The notes: a model not told the origin generated them from the letters alone. Positions 43,151 to 53,336 are shown, numbered from the stretch's first letter. The stretch: 64,000 nucleotides of DNA from Pseudomonas sp. 2FG (GCF_005502935.1 NZ_SCMP01000001.1:186001-250000), one strand, 5' to 3'. Made by a program: numbers and translations.

Positions 43151-44532
43151 AGCATTCCCTGCGCTTGATCGGCTTGGTTCCTGAGGGTGACCTGTGCACC
43201 GCTGCGGGCCTGGATCTCCCGGGCGAGCAGGCTTTCCACCTGTTGCTGATCCTGCGGTTGCAGCCTGGGAGCCAGGCGTTCCATCAGCAGTTGCCCCTGC
43301 GGCAACCCCTGGTTCTTCGCCAGTACGGCAAAGGTGTAGGCATAGACCGGATTGATGCGGATGCCCTTGCCTTCGCCGAACAGCTGGGCCAGCGCCATAT
43401 CCGCACTCGGATTACCACCGCGGGCAGCGATCAGTAGATGCTCCAGCGCCTTGTCCGGGTCGATGTCGGCAAGCTGACCTTCGCGGTACAGCTTGCCGAG
43501 GAGCAGGTGTGCCCTTGGTTGACCCGGCAGCGCCAGCAACAGGTACTTCTCCGCCGCATGGGGATCGGCCGGCAGTATCTGGCCCTTCAGGTACAACTGC
43601 CCCAGCAGCAGCGCGGCCCGTGAAGAACCGGCATCGATGCCCTGCTGCAGGTAGCCGGTCAGCGCCTCGGTGTCCCCTTGCTCGGGGTAGCGCAGGACCA
43701 GCTCGGCGAGACCGCACCAGGCCTCCGCATAGACCGGGGTGATGCGCGTATAGAGCGCCTTGGCGGTCTCCGGGGCGGGCTCACCGACACTGCTGTCGGC
43801 CAGCACCTTGGCCACCGCCTGCAGGCGCTCGGGCGGCAGCAGGCCGGACTGGTAGCCCGCCTCCAGCCTTTCCAGCAGCTGTTGCTGCTTGGCCTTGTCG
43901 CCGCGCCCTTGATAGATCCCGGCCAGTTCGACATAGCACTCGCTGACCTGGGCCAGCCAGCTCTCGCAGGTCCGTTCGATCTCGCCGGCATGCTGGCTAT
44001 AGTCGCCACGCGCACGGTACAGCAGGATCTTGCCGAGCTGCGCTTCGCCAATGCCCTGCTCCTGCCACTGCGCCAGTTGCCGCTCCAGCTCGCCGCCATT
44101 GACCCTCTGCGGGTCCTGCAGTTGCACCTGCAGCAGCGGCAGCAGCGCACTGTTGTCGCCCTCACTCAGGCCCTGACGCAGCAGTTGCTCGGCCTCGACG
44201 CGCTCGGCAGGGCTGGGCAGCGGCTTGCTCGCCAGCCACTTGCCCAGTCGCACCGGCGCCACCGCGGAGCGACCGATGGCCTGGCGGTAAAGCGCCTCAG
44301 CCCGCGCCTGCTGCTCCACAGAAGGGCTGCGTACCAGCAGGTCGGCCAGGCCGATCTGGGCCTCGACATAGCCTTGCTCGGCCAGGACACGGTAGTTCCG
44401 CTCAGCCGTGGCGAGGTCCCCGCTGGATTTGGCCTGCTTGGCCAGCTGCAGGTCAGGCAGCGTCATGCACCCTGACAACAGGCTGAGGCTGATCGAGCCC
44501 AACAGCCCGCAAGCAAAGCCGGACCTGCTCAT
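43147..44532 (-). CDS. algK: Alginate export lipoprotein AlgK (TPR/Sel1 repeats)
   Basis: A 461-residue outer membrane lipoprotein with the lipobox LSGC (C22). TPR/Sel1-like repeats start at AERNYRVLAEQGYVEAQIGL and recur up to AARGGNPSADMALAQLFGEG. AlgK helps AlgE insert and links it to the periplasmic scaffold (AlgX, Alg44). It overlaps the stop of alg44 by four bases (ATGA) on one side and algE on the other. Confidence 0.95.
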   Translation of the reverse strand: MSRSGFACGLLGSISLSLLSGCMTLPDLQLAKQAKSSGDLATAERNYRVLAEQGYVEAQIGLADLLVRSPSVEQQARAEALYRQAIGRSAVAPVRLGKWLASKPLPSPAERVEAEQLLRQGLSEGDNSALLPLLQVQLQDPQRVNGGELERQLAQWQEQGIGEAQLGKILLYRARGDYSQHAGEIERTCESWLAQVSECYVELAGIYQGRGDKAKQQQLLERLEAGYQSGLLPPERLQAVAKVLADSSVGEPAPETAKALYTRITPVYAEAWCGLAELVLRYPEQGDTEALTGYLQQGIDAGSSRAALLLGQLYLKGQILPADPHAAEKYLLLALPGQPRAHLLLGKLYREGQLADIDPDKALEHLLIAARGGNPSADMALAQLFGEGKGIRINPVYAYTFAVLAKNQGLPQGQLLMERLAPRLQPQDQQQVESLLAREIQARSGAQVTLRNQADQAQGML

Positions 44533-45695
44533 TTGCCGGCCGCCACGGAGTGACTGGCCCAGATACCACTCAGCGGACGAATCCGCACGTCGACCGGGCG
44601 CTTGGCCAGGTCACTGCTGAGCGGCTCGTCCGGCTGGATCTCCACGCGGATATCGGAGGCCAGGCCGCCATCCTGCAGCGACATGCTGCTGATCTTGCCG
44701 CTACGCGGAGTCGCCTCACCGCCAACCAGGAAGCTCACCTTGGTGCCCGGCTGCAACTCGCCAAACGCACGATAAGGGAAACGCGCCTCGACAGTGGCAA
44801 CGCTGTCCACCGGCGCCAGCAGGAACACCGGCGCGCCTTTGCTGGCCACCTGGCCATCGCCCACCAGTTGACTCACCACCCGGCAGTCACAAGGGCTGGT
44901 CAGGGTGCCCTGGAAGGTCTTACTGAACAGACGCTCCAGGTTGTCCGGGGTCATCTCCGCTTCCGGCAGCACACCCTTCAGCGCATCCAGCATGCTCGCG
45001 GAGAAGGTCGCCAGCGGTGCCCCCTTGCTCACTGTGCTGCCCACTGCGACCAGGCTTTGCACCGCGCCTTCGCGCGGCATCGACACCTGCTGGCCGGGCA
45101 CGCTGACCTGCGCGGAGTCGGCATGGGTGACGAAATAGATGTCATACAGCTGATACAGCACGTAGCTGCAGGCACTGACCCCGACCAGGAAGATCGCCAG
45201 GCTGAAACCCACCGCGCGCAAACGGCCAAGGAAACTGCTATCGCTCTCGCCCTTGTTGTTGCGTGCCTTGGTGAAGTTCTCGCGCTGCAGGGTGTTGATC
45301 AGATCGCCGACATTGACCAGCTCGCCGCTGAGGAAGGAGCTGATCAGGTAGCGCAGCGCCGAAATCTCGCGCGGCCGCAGGCTGTGGAACTCGCAGCCGG
45401 CGCGCTTGCCGCCGATGATCGAACGCACCTGAAACTCGATATCCATGGCAAAGCCGATGCCGTCGACCTCGAACATCAACTTGCCGCGATAGTGCCGGCC
45501 CTCGGTCACCAGCTCGTTGTTCAGCTCGAAGCTGAAGCCACCGGCGGACAGGTCGAGCAGCTGCGCTTCCAGCTCCTGACCCTGTGGGCTGTAGTATCTG
45601 ATCTTCGCCGGCAACTTCAGGCGTGCATACTGGCGCTGGGCTTCCGACTCATGCACGACATTGCTATTGCTGACTGGACTCATCACTGCGCTCAT
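44529..45695 (-). CDS. alg44: Alginate biosynthesis c-di-GMP receptor Alg44
   Basis: A 388-residue inner membrane protein that binds c-di-GMP and activates Alg8. The cytoplasmic PilZ domain has RQYAR (R21 and R25, the RxxxR motif) and DLSAGG (D48, S50, G53, the DxSxxG motif), so the c-di-GMP site looks intact. One membrane span lies at about 161-184. The periplasmic part (about 190-388) resembles membrane fusion proteins, with a split lipoyl-like region. The four-base overlap with algK shows coupling. Confidence 0.96.
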   Translation of the reverse strand: MSAVMSPVSNSNVVHESEAQRQYARLKLPAKIRYYSPQGQELEAQLLDLSAGGFSFELNNELVTEGRHYRGKLMFEVDGIGFAMDIEFQVRSIIGGKRAGCEFHSLRPREISALRYLISSFLSGELVNVGDLINTLQRENFTKARNNKGESDSSFLGRLRAVGFSLAIFLVGVSACSYVLYQLYDIYFVTHADSAQVSVPGQQVSMPREGAVQSLVAVGSTVSKGAPLATFSASMLDALKGVLPEAEMTPDNLERLFSKTFQGTLTSPCDCRVVSQLVGDGQVASKGAPVFLLAPVDSVATVEARFPYRAFGELQPGTKVSFLVGGEATPRSGKISSMSLQDGGLASDIRVEIQPDEPLSSDLAKRPVDVRIRPLSGIWASHSVAAGK

Positions 45696-45761
45696 AATTT
45701 TTCCCTTTAAATTAATAAGTTAAACCCAGCTTCAAGCGGCCATCGGCCATCCCTATGCCGA

Positions 45762-47243
45762 TCACACCACGTACATCAGCACTGCAACGAAGATGCTGCC
45801 CGCCGAGAACGTCATGGCTCGTGATGACCAGGTGTTAAACCAGCGCTGGAAGCTGGCCAGGTCGCGATTGAGTTTGGTTTTCTGACGGGTCCAGGACTGC
45901 TGGTCGAGGCGGAAAAAGACGTAGACCTTCACCAGCGCACCAAGGACCTGGTTGTAATACAGGATCAGCGGATAGGCAGGCCCCACCTGGTGCCCCGAAG
46001 CCAATAGCAGCAGGGTCAGGACCAGGCGGGTCATGCCGATCCACAGCAGGTAGATCATCAGGTAGGCAAAGCCGTATTTGATGCTGGCGATGATCGCCAC
46101 CGACGGCCCGAGCAGGCTGGTCCACATCGAGACGCGCTGGTCGCACAACACCAGGCAGGTGAACCAGCCCAGGCGCCGCGGCCCCAGTCCCAGGGCACGG
46201 GAGTTCTGCCGCAGGTTGTTGCCATACCAGCGGAACATCAGCTTGCGGCTGGCCTTGATGAAGCTCTTTTCCGGCGGATGCTCGACCGTATTGATCGCCG
46301 CATCGGGCACGTAGAAGGTGTCATAGCCCAGGCGCATCAGGCTGTACCAACTGGACTTGTCGTCGCCGGTGAGGAACTTGAAGCGGCCCAGCCGCCAGTG
46401 TTCGAGGTGATCGCTCTCGACGTCGGCGATAAAGCCGGGATCGGTGATTACCCGAGCCTTGAACACCGACATCCGTCCGGTCAGCGTCAGCACGCGTTTG
46501 GACAGCGCCATCGAGCACATGTTGATATGGCGCTGGGCGAAGCGCAGCTTGTGCCACTCGCTCATGATGTAACTGCCGCGCACCTCGCAGAACTCATTGG
46601 TGGTCAGGCCACCGACGTTCTCGAACAGCTTGAAGTACGGCACTGTCTTGCGCACCACGCCCGGGCTGAGCACGGTGTCGCCGTCGATCACGGCCACCAC
46701 CGCATCGTCATCCGGCAGGTGCCGGGAAATTGCCCGGAAACCATGGGCCAGGCCGTCGCGCTTGCCGGTCCCGGCGATCCGGACGAAATCCAGCTTGACC
46801 CGATCCGGCGGATTCATCCGCGCCCACAGATTCTTGATCAGCAACTCATCGGACAACTCGACGATCGAACAGACCAGCGTGGCCGGGTAGCCGCAATCGA
46901 TTGCCTCCTGGATCACCGAGCGATACACCTGCGCAGTGGTGAGGGCATCGATGCGGAAGCTGGTGACCATCAGGAACACCTGCGAAGGATCGGCCGCCGC
47001 CCCGAGCTTGCGCGCCTTGCGCCGATAGTGCGGAAACACCAAGTAGAGGAAGATCAGCCCCCGCACGTAGTGAATCGCGCCCACGGAATAGCGCCAGATG
47101 CCAACGGCACCGAGTATTAAAAGGAAGTCTGTGGACTCCGGGTCGAAGATGCTGCGCGGCAGCAGCAACGCAATCCCCATGAGTAACGTGAGGTAAAACA
47201 ACCACCCTGCGCCATTGCGCAGGCGACTCTGCAAACCATCCAT
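45762..47243 (-). CDS. alg8: Alginate polymerase Alg8 (family 2 glycosyltransferase)
   Basis: A 493-residue membrane glycosyltransferase that polymerises GDP-mannuronate. N-terminal spans lie at about 12-30 and 36-70. The GT2 domain includes [19 protein letters not shown] with the DGD metal site, [20 protein letters not shown] with the acceptor acidic residues, and an [19 protein letters not shown] region in the QxxRW position. C-terminal spans follow (about 380-430 and 470-490). The 89-base gap to algD and 66-base gap to alg44 are normal for the operon. Confidence 0.95.
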   Translation of the reverse strand: MDGLQSRLRNGAGWLFYLTLLMGIALLLPRSIFDPESTDFLLILGAVGIWRYSVGAIHYVRGLIFLYLVFPHYRRKARKLGAAADPSQVFLMVTSFRIDALTTAQVYRSVIQEAIDCGYPATLVCSIVELSDELLIKNLWARMNPPDRVKLDFVRIAGTGKRDGLAHGFRAISRHLPDDDAVVAVIDGDTVLSPGVVRKTVPYFKLFENVGGLTTNEFCEVRGSYIMSEWHKLRFAQRHINMCSMALSKRVLTLTGRMSVFKARVITDPGFIADVESDHLEHWRLGRFKFLTGDDKSSWYSLMRLGYDTFYVPDAAINTVEHPPEKSFIKASRKLMFRWYGNNLRQNSRALGLGPRRLGWFTCLVLCDQRVSMWTSLLGPSVAIIASIKYGFAYLMIYLLWIGMTRLVLTLLLLASGHQVGPAYPLILYYNQVLGALVKVYVFFRLDQQSWTRQKTKLNRDLASFQRWFNTWSSRAMTFSAGSIFVAVLMYVV

Positions 47244-47332
47244 GTCCCTGTGACCCGTCTGAGTTATCAGAACTGCAACGGGGCGTTGTTGTTATTCTTG
47301 TAACGCCCTTGCGAGTATTGATTGCGCTGGAC

Positions 47333-48643
47333 TTACCAGCAGATACCTTCCAGTTCGGCACCCGTGGTTTGCCGCATGAACCCAACCAGATCGATCACTT
47401 TCTTGCCGGCAGGCACCTGATTCACCAGCGTCTCGAACATCTCATCACCATTGCCGAGCACAATGATGTCGGCATCCGCGACCACCTGATTGAAGTCGGC
47501 ACGCAGCAGCGAGGAGACATGCGGAATCTTCGCTTCGATGTATTCGCGGTTGGCACCGTGGACACGTGCATATTCGACGTTGCGGTCGAAGATCTTCAGG
47601 TCATAGCCCTTGCCGATCAGCATTTCCGCCAATTCCACCAGCGGACTTTCGCGCAGGTCGTCGGTACCCGCCTTGAAGCTCAGCCCCATCAACGCGACCT
47701 TGCGCTTGTCGTAACTGGCGATGATGTCGAAAGCTTTCTTGACCTGGGCCGCATTGCTCGGCATAAGCGAGCCGATCAGTGGCGACTCGACATCCAACTG
47801 GCTGGCGCGGTAGCTGAGCGCACGCACGTCCTTCGGCAGGCAGGAGCCACCGAAGGCGAAGCCCGGACGCATGTAGTACTTGGAGAGGTTGAGCTTGTGA
47901 TCCTGGCAGATCACCTCCATCACCTCGCGACCATCGACACCCAGCGCCTTGGAGATGTTGCCGATCTCGTTGGCAAAGGTGACCTTGGCCGCATGCCAGA
48001 CGTTGCAGGTGTACTTGATCATTTCCGCGACTTCGATGCTCTTGCGGATGATCGGCGCATCCAACTCGCTGTAGATCTCTTCAAGCAGGTCGCCCGAGGT
48101 CTTATCCAGCTCGCCGATCACGGTCATCGCCGGGAAGTCGTAGTCATTGATGGCTGTACTCTCACGCAGGAACTCGGGGTTCACCGCGACACCGAAATCC
48201 ACCCCAGCCTTCATCCCCGAGACCTTTTCCAAGGTCGGGATCACCACATTCTTCAGGGTGCCGGGAAGTACGGTGCTGCGTACCACCACGGTGTGACGGC
48301 TGGCTTTCTCTGGCAGCACTTTGCCGATCTGCTCACAGACTTCGACGATATAGGACACATCGAGATCGCCATTGCGCTTGCTCGGTGTCGGAGGAGCGAG
48401 GAACGAGATATCCGTCTCGAGGATAGCCTCACGGACATTCAGGGTACCGCGCAGATTGCCGTTACTGACCCCCTTCTGCAGCAGGACTTCCAGCCCTGGC
48501 TCGACAATCGGCGACTTGCCGCTGTTGATCAGATCGATCTTGAGCGCCGAGATATCCACCCCGACTATCTGATGCCCCCTTGCCGACAAGCATCCTGCAC
48601 ACACCGCACCGACATAGCCCAGACCAAAAATGCTGATTCGCAT
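47333..48643 (-). CDS. algD: GDP-mannose 6-dehydrogenase
   Basis: A 436-residue UDP-glucose/GDP-mannose dehydrogenase family enzyme, the committed step that oxidises GDP-mannose to GDP-mannuronate. The NAD-binding MRISIFGLGYVGAVCAGCLS opens the protein, and the catalytic cysteine C268 is in AFGGSCLPKDVRA. GLSFKAGTDDLRESPLVEL marks the C-terminal domain. The ATG at 48643 follows AAGGAGGG. It is the first gene of the operon, so the AT-rich region upstream should carry its promoter. Confidence 0.97.
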   Translation of the reverse strand: MRISIFGLGYVGAVCAGCLSARGHQIVGVDISALKIDLINSGKSPIVEPGLEVLLQKGVSNGNLRGTLNVREAILETDISFLAPPTPSKRNGDLDVSYIVEVCEQIGKVLPEKASRHTVVVRSTVLPGTLKNVVIPTLEKVSGMKAGVDFGVAVNPEFLRESTAINDYDFPAMTVIGELDKTSGDLLEEIYSELDAPIIRKSIEVAEMIKYTCNVWHAAKVTFANEIGNISKALGVDGREVMEVICQDHKLNLSKYYMRPGFAFGGSCLPKDVRALSYRASQLDVESPLIGSLMPSNAAQVKKAFDIIASYDKRKVALMGLSFKAGTDDLRESPLVELAEMLIGKGYDLKIFDRNVEYARVHGANREYIEAKIPHVSSLLRADFNQVVADADIIVLGNGDEMFETLVNQVPAGKKVIDLVGFMRQTTGAELEGICW

Positions 48644-49222
48644 GTAACGAACCCTCCTTGCAATTACCGTCCATGGAATGTCCGATAACACTCCATATCC
48701 CTTGATAGACCGGCAGGTACTTCAAACTCCTTGGGCCCACTTATCAGTCAGGCCGCTCTTAGCAACAGCAGCCCGACATAAATCTTTGTGAGTCATTCCT
48801 ACAATTTCGAAAAGGCAAAATAGATGCCAAAGCAACGCACGCCATTAAAAACCGAAAAGGCAGTCGTACTTCAAGCAAAACAAATAGTTAACAGAACGAG
48901 ATATCAGACCGATGACTAATTCGAACTAACGCACCAACACCAAAATGACGCAACCCGTCTAGCTCAGGCCCCAGGGGAGCGCAATTAGATGACAACTAAC
49001 AAGTCGAGTGCAATAAGCGCGGCACATTATTAAAGAATGATCACTCAACAAAACAGCGCCAAAATCATGACGACATAATTACATCGCTACCGAATACCGC
49101 ACAGTTTCTGACTCCCAACCAAACACCCCTCTTCAAAGTAAGCGGTCGCACAATCAATCATTAATAATTTTTTCAAGCTCGATAAGTTAAGTTATTATTC
49201 TGGCGTCAAATTTTAAAACCCC
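48644..49222 (-). promoter_or_regulatory. AT-rich upstream region of algD
   Basis: About 580 bases with no plausible gene on either strand, and much more AT-rich than the rest of the window. Long regulatory regions upstream of algD are known in Pseudomonas and Azotobacter. I looked for an AlgU-type GAACTT...TCTGA promoter and for ACCGTTCGTC-type AlgR sites and saw neither clearly. A TCTGA occurs on the minus strand at 48908-48904, but no GAACTT lies 16-17 bases before it. The ribosome-binding site AAGGAGGG is near 48652-48659. Confidence 0.5.
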
Positions 49223-49786
49223 TACAAGAGCGACAACCATTACCGGGTCAACGCCTATGCCACCCCACTGCTGGAAAACAGCCAGGTGCTAGTGTGCTGT
49301 CTCAGAATTATTGTTTCGATGACACCGGCTCGTAGGGTGCGCCGTGCGCACCAGGCACCCGGTGTCAGTGGTGCGCACGGCGCACCCTACACAGGCCAGC
49401 CGCAGCCGCTTGAGCAATGATTATTGCGAGACAGCACACTAGGTTCTGAATCGGCGCGACCAAACCGACGACCGAGCAAGTACGTCACGCCGAGGCACTG
49501 CATCAACGCACCAACTCGGACAAGTCGGCCATTCCGGGCAGCGCCCCCTGGCTACCGGTTTCGCAGAACTGATAGCCGTTCATTCTGGTCAGCCCGGTCA
49601 GTTTCCTGATTGGCGCCTGCCCGCCTCGTCGGTGAAACCGGCGGAACCGTGACTCGCCGAGCCCAAGACCGCGACGAAATTGGCGGCGTAGTCGATGTGA
49701 TCGAAGGCATTGCCGACCAGATTGCCTCCGCCGATGAAGCCCAGAGCACGGTCCTACTCAGCAAAGAACTGACGGCGACCGCGTAA
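49223..49786 (+). pseudogene. Degraded aer-like PAS-containing chemoreceptor gene
   Basis: Three collinear fragments resemble an Aer-type methyl-accepting protein. 49223-49289 encodes YKSDNHYRVNAYA, then after a one-base insertion TPLLENSQV. 49442-49540 encodes GSESAR, then after a one-base deletion KPTTEQVRHAEALHQR. Together they match the end of a PAS domain and its linker (pattern N-G-x-x-Y-W-V-x-A-x-x-T-P...G-x-E-S-V-R-T-K-P). 49661-49786 encodes AQDRDEIGGVVDVIEGIADQ and more, resembling the receptor signalling domain. The N-terminus, most of the signalling domain and the C-terminus are missing, and a small element interrupts it at 49290-49442. In PAO1 aer is next to acnA (from memory). 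Confidence 0.7.
49290..49442. mobile_element. Miniature inverted-repeat element inside the aer remnant
   Basis: 153 bases bounded by CTAGTGTGCTGTCTC on the left and its exact reverse complement on the right; the similarity continues imperfectly inward (AGAATTATTG versus GCAATAATCATTG). The core holds the palindromic unit GTAGGGTGCGCCGTGCGCAC... (about 49332-49391), related to the repeat at 32448. No coding capacity. The ends carry CTAG. Removing one copy of CTAG (or its TA) gives gtg-cta-ggt-tct-gaa, restoring the aer reading frame across the site, which shows a true insertion with target duplication. IS630 or IS5 family transposases, which use TA/CTAG-like targets, are candidate movers. Confidence 0.82.
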
Positions 49787-49818
49787 AGCCAGCCCCCGCT
49801 AGTCGAGCGCTTTAACCG

Positions 49819-50502
49819 CTAACGCGACAAAAACGCCGCCACAGCATCCGCCGCACTGTCCAGATGCTGTTCATGAGTAAAACCTGAAGCCTTTAACGGC
49901 TTCAGGTCATGATCGGCCGCCGTCAGCCATAACAACTCGATCATCACTGACAACTTGTATCCCGCCACAGTCAGGCGATCGCCCATGGCGTCGCGCTCGC
50001 CCTGCACCATCAGCGTGGGCGTCTGCAGATCGGCCAGATGCGCCACCCGTGGCTTGTCCACCTTGCCGATGGCGTGAAACGGGTAGCCGAGGCACACCAG
50101 CGCAGCCGACCCCAGCTCGTCGGCCAGCAGGCTCGCCATCCGCCCCCCCATCGACTTGCCGCCGATCGCCACAGGCCCGCTGAACTCCTGGCGCACCTGC
50201 GCATAGACCTGGCGCCAGGCCTCCAGCAGTTGCGCCTGCGGGTTGGGCGGCCGCTTGCGCCCATCCACCCGCCGCGCGGCCATATAGGCGAACTCAAAGC
50301 GCAGCACCGCCACCCCACGCGTCGCCAGGCGCTCCGCCATACCCTGCATAAACGGGCTATCCATCGCCGCGCCAGCCCCATGGGCGAGAATCAGGCAGAC
50401 CTCGGCCCCGCCTTGCGGCCGGCTCCATAACCACTCGCCCACCTGCGCACTAGTGTGTGGAAGTTGATCCCGATCAATACCCTGCATTTGCCCTTTCACC
50501 AT
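49819..50502 (-). CDS. Alpha/beta hydrolase family protein (KANL3/Tex30-like)
   Basis: A 227-residue hydrolase-fold protein. LILAHGAGAAMDSPFM is the oxyanion-hole loop, and the nucleophile is in VAIGGKSMGGRMASLLADE (G-x-S-M-G-G). A C-terminal His lies in FTHEQHLDSAADAV or in the preceding TAADHDLKP. This is the small KANL3/Tex30-like alpha/beta hydrolase family of unknown substrate. The start is uncertain: ATG at 50502, ATG at 50487, or a GTG further in. A perfect Anr-type box (50464-50477) lies within the first codons of the longest form. Confidence 0.8.
   Translation of the reverse strand: MVKGQMQGIDRDQLPHTSAQVGEWLWSRPQGGAEVCLILAHGAGAAMDSPFMQGMAERLATRGVAVLRFEFAYMAARRVDGRKRPPNPQAQLLEAWRQVYAQVRQEFSGPVAIGGKSMGGRMASLLADELGSAALVCLGYPFHAIGKVDKPRVAHLADLQTPTLMVQGERDAMGDRLTVAGYKLSVMIELLWLTAADHDLKPLKASGFTHEQHLDSAADAVAAFLSR
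50464..50477. promoter_or_regulatory. Anr/FNR-type box TTGATCCCGATCAA
   Basis: A perfect match to the FNR/Anr consensus TTGAT-N4-ATCAA. It lies inside the N-terminal codons of the hydrolase gene, if the long start is used, and about 610 bases before ccoN. It could regulate the hydrolase from a later start, act on a long ccoN leader, or be chance. Confidence 0.4.
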
Positions 50503-51082
50503 GCTTGCCTCGCTTTTGCAGAATCCGCCTTTCGCCGTGACTGGAGGCTTTTACCTGAACCGCGCAACCAGTAACGCCTATTGCGACCATCTATAGGCCA
50601 TCGCCCGCGCAAAATCTTGCAGCTCCTCAAGGGTGCCGCAGAAGCCGGGGCAATGGCTGGCGGTGTGCCCCAGACGCCGCAAATCAACCCGGCGCCGACG
50701 ACAAGAGCGCGGGCAAAAGCAAGAAAATCCGCTTACCACCGAGGACTCAGCAGGATGCACCCACCTTTATCCAGCGCGCCGTTTCGAGCTGCGACCCAGT
50801 GTCGCACCTCGCCGACAGGCAACCGTCACAGCTGTGTGACTTGGACTAATCTTCGCGCATTAGCCGCCGGCCATAACCTCAAGGCAGCGCCCCTCTTTGC
50901 GCAACATCCGTTATCGAGTCGAGCACCTGAGAAACGTCCTCATTTAGAGGCTGAAATAACTTGTTTCAGATGCCTGAAACCCCGATAGCTGCTGCTTGCG
51001 GCGTTGCAATGGCTACCTGGTTTCTCCATACTTGCCGCCGATTTTTACCCCTAAAAAACACCCTAAACCGTGGAACCTTAGA
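50503..51082. other. Intergenic region upstream of ccoN, with a possible small minus-strand ORF at 50578-50760
   Basis: No gene is well supported in this 580-base stretch. On the minus strand, a frame from a GTG at 50760 to a stop at 50578 encodes 60 residues, whose last half (VDLRRLGHTASHCPGF, then CGTLEELQDFARAMAYRW) looks protein-like. The N-terminal half is Arg/Cys-rich and not convincing, and no clear ribosome-binding site is seen. It may be a small gene with a wrong start, or a remnant. Downstream of it toward ccoN I see only the palindrome at 50963-50980. A -35/-10 pair for ccoN is not obvious. Confidence 0.35.
50963..50980. promoter_or_regulatory. Palindrome GTTTCAG-ATGC-CTGAAAC upstream of ccoN
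   Basis: A perfect 7-bp inverted repeat with a 4-base centre, about 105 bases before the ccoN start. It is not an Anr box. It has no T-run and could be an operator or part of the ccoN leader. Confidence 0.35.
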
Positions 51083-52521
<1,439 letters not shown>

Positions 52522-52522
<1 letters not shown>

Positions 52523-53139
52523 TGAACCCCCAAGTACACGAAGTAGTCGAGAAGAATATCGGCCTGCTGGCCTTCTTCATGGTCATCGCCGTCAGCATCG
52601 GCGGCCTGACCCAGATCGTCCCGCTGTTCTTCCAGGACGTCACCAACCAGCCGGTGGAAGGCATGAAGCCGCGCACCGCCTTGGAACTGGAAGGCCGTGA
52701 CGTTTACATCGCCAACGGCTGTGTCGGCTGCCACTCGCAGATGATCCGCCCGTTCCGCGCCGAGACCGAACGCTATGGCCACTACTCGGTAGCCGGCGAA
52801 AGCGTCTGGGATCATCCGTTCCTCTGGGGTTCCAAGCGTACCGGCCCGGACCTGGCCCGGGTTGGCGGCCGCTACTCCGATGAGTGGCAGCGTGCGCATT
52901 TGTACAACCCGCGCAACGTGGTGCCCGAGTCGATCATGCCGGCCTACCCCTTCCTGGTCGAGAACAAGCTGGACGGCAAAGACACTGCCAAGAAGATGGA
53001 AGTGCTGCGCTCCATGGGCGTGCCTTACACCGACGAAGACATTGCCGGCGCCCGCGCTGCGGTTAAAGGCAAGACCGAAATGGATGCCGTGGTGGCCTAC
53101 CTGCAAGGCCTGGGCACCATCATCAAAAGCAAACGGTGA
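52522..53139 (+). CDS. ccoO: cbb3-type cytochrome c oxidase subunit II (mono-haem)
   Basis: A 205-residue membrane-anchored c-type cytochrome. An N-terminal helix lies at about 14-36, and the haem site is C67-x-x-C70-H71 in [37 protein letters not shown] is a family motif, with the axial methionine probably in [13 protein letters not shown]. It accepts electrons from CcoP and passes them to CcoN. The ATG at 52522 is used, not the TTG one codon before it. Confidence 0.97.
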
Positions 53140-53144
53140 CTGTG

Positions 53145-53336
53145 ATGGACATCGGGATGATTCGTGGTCTTGGCACCGTTGTAGTGATGGTGGCCTTTAT
53201 CGGTCTGGCGCTTTGGGTGTTTAGCGGAAGACGTAAAAAGGACTTTGACGAGGCCACACTGCTGCCTTTCGCAGATGATCCCGAAGCCATTAAGCACGTC
53301 GAGCAAGAGCAAGCTTCTAGGAGTAACAAAGAATGA
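53145..53336 (+). CDS. ccoQ: cbb3-type oxidase small subunit CcoQ
   Basis: A 63-residue single-span protein. It starts [20 protein letters not shown], with a hydrophobic helix at about 8-27 and the charged tail [19 protein letters not shown], which is the CcoQ/FixQ pattern. It stabilises the oxidase. I use the ATG at 53145 rather than the GTG upstream, which overlaps ccoO. The stop overlaps the ccoP start by four bases. Confidence 0.93.
   Translation: MDIGMIRGLGTVVVMVAFIGLALWVFSGRRKKDFDEATLLPFADDPEAIKHVEQEQASRSNKE

Noticed and set aside
48904..48908. TCTGA on the minus strand as an AlgU -10 for algD
   Set aside because: No GAACTT-like -35 lies at the required 16-17-base spacing.
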